A stretch of 6,468 nucleotides of DNA, taken from assembly GCA_964592095.1 (NCBI GenBank), contig CAZQER010000059.1:1-6468 (forward strand), written 5' to 3'. This stretch comes from EX4484-2 sp964592095. Lineage in GTDB: Archaea; Altiarchaeota; Altiarchaeia; IMC4; QMZM01. The position numbers and the translations under genes were made by a program. The notes under the pieces are model-generated. The model was given only the letters and a program-made list of their open reading frames with translations. It made no database searches and was not told where the DNA came from. This document shows, piece after piece, positions 5,993 through 6,468 of the stretch. How positions within the stretch are numbered: the stretch's first letter is position 1; every line of letters begins with the position of its first letter.

Positions 5993-6007
5993 ATATCTAA
6001 CAGATAT
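5993..6007. repeat. Inverted repeat spanning the predicted leuD-type transcription start
   Basis: ATATCT (5993-5998), a three-base centre AAC, then AGATAT (6002-6007), three bases before the ATG. Because it would cover the predicted transcription start, a bound protein there could repress the gene. The arms are short and AT-rich, so chance is a real alternative. Confidence 0.3.
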
Positions 6008-6010
6008 AAA

Positions 6011-6468
6011 ATGGTTATTCGGAATAAAATTTATGGGAGAGTCTGGAGATTTGGTGATAATATAGATACTGACCAGATAATTCCTGCAGAATATCTTGTT
6101 ACTGCAGATATGAAGGAATTGGGCAAACATGCATTTGAAAAGGTTAGAGACGAATTTGCTTCAAATGTCAAGAAGGGTGATATTATAGTGGCTGGAAGGA
6201 ACTTCGGATGCGGTTCATCAAGAGAACATGCACCTATGGCTTTAATTGGTGCGGGGATTTCATGTATTATAGCAAAATCATTTGCAAGGATATTTTTCAG
6301 AAATTCGATAAATATAGGACTGCCTGTTATTGAATGTTCTGTAGAAGCCAATGATGGTGATAAACTCGAAGTAGACTTCAAAAATGGAAAAATTATCAAC
6401 CTAAATTCAGGGAGGGAGTATAATTTTTATCCAATGCCGACATTCATAATGAATCTTATAAAGGCAGG
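6011..6468 (+). CDS. leuD: 3-isopropylmalate/homoaconitate dehydratase small subunit (LeuD/HacB family), 3' end missing
   Basis: The frame is open from ATG 6011 to the edge: 152 codons plus two bases, against a usual length of about 160-170, so only the last few residues are missing. This is the swivelling (aconitase domain 4) subunit; it pairs with a [4Fe-4S] large subunit to isomerise 2-isopropylmalate in leucine synthesis, or homocitrate-type acids in 2-oxosuberate synthesis for coenzyme B in methanogens. Seen motifs are GDNIDTDQIIPAEYL (15-29), the specificity loop YLVT (28-31), and the signature GRNFGCGSSREHAP (62-75), followed by AKSFARIFFRN (88-98) and GLP (103-105). The loop mixes the YLRT reported for Methanocaldococcus homoaconitase (MJ1271) and the YLVY of its isopropylmalate isomerase (MJ1277); Val favours isopropylmalate, so leuD is used here with reserve. 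It lies 56 bases after the HD gene and has its own promoter-like sequence. The large subunit is not in this window. Confidence 0.9.
   Translation, partial: MVIRNKIYGRVWRFGDNIDTDQIIPAEYLVTADMKELGKHAFEKVRDEFASNVKKGDIIVAGRNFGCGSSREHAPMALIGAGISCIIAKSFARIFFRNSINIGLPVIECSVEANDGDKLEVDFKNGKIINLNSGREYNFYPMPTFIMNLIKA

Noticed and set aside
6031..6399. Open frame of 122 codons on the minus strand
   Set aside because: It lies wholly opposite the LeuD/HacB gene, whose protein carries the full GRNFGCGSSREHAP signature; the minus frame has no recognisable motif.

Overview
The window reads as a piece of an AT-rich archaeal genome. The clearest marker is a TFE (TFIIE-alpha-like) basal transcription factor. 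Supporting signs are a following HD-domain hydrolase of the archaeal TIGR00295 type, TATA-like boxes about 25 bases ahead of transcription starts, and several genes whose TATA spacing implies leaderless or nearly leaderless mRNAs. A small subunit of the isopropylmalate/homoaconitate dehydratase type and an archaeal-style GT-C-like membrane protein fit a euryarchaeote, possibly methanogen-related. I cannot name a genus.

Layout, left to right. Bases 1-705 (minus strand) hold the N-terminal 235 codons of a polytopic membrane protein with a GT-C glycosyltransferase-like Asp-Glu loop; the gene runs off the left edge. A 189-base divergent promoter region follows, with a perfect 15-base palindrome. 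Bases 895-1977 (+) encode an AI-2E/UPF0118 family permease. Bases 2090-4384 (+) encode a 764-residue secreted, membrane-anchored surface protein: signal peptide, beta-propeller with calcium-loop motifs interrupted by a cysteine-rich insertion, two TPR-like helical repeats, a Thr/Ser-rich linker and a C-terminal membrane anchor. Its 3' end overlaps by 12 bases the convergent minus-strand gene 4373-4852, a DedA/YqaA-type membrane protein.

A compact 93-base divergent promoter separates the DedA gene from TFE (4946-5482, +). TFE overlaps the start of the HD-domain phosphohydrolase gene (ORF to 5954), so the two are probably co-transcribed and translationally coupled. After a 56-base gap with its own promoter-like sequence, a LeuD/HacB-type dehydratase small subunit (6011 to the right edge) is almost complete.

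The left half is cell-envelope themed: a possible glycosyltransferase, a permease, and a sequon-rich surface protein that could be a glycosylation substrate. The right half is housekeeping: transcription initiation, an HD hydrolase and 2-oxoacid/leucine metabolism. No mobile element, CRISPR array, tRNA or rRNA was seen, and no gene-free stretch exceeds 300 bases. The most distinctive items are the architecture of the 764-residue surface protein, an atypical C-x-C first knuckle in the TFE zinc ribbon, the TFE/HD overlap, and a YLVT substrate-loop motif in the dehydratase subunit.
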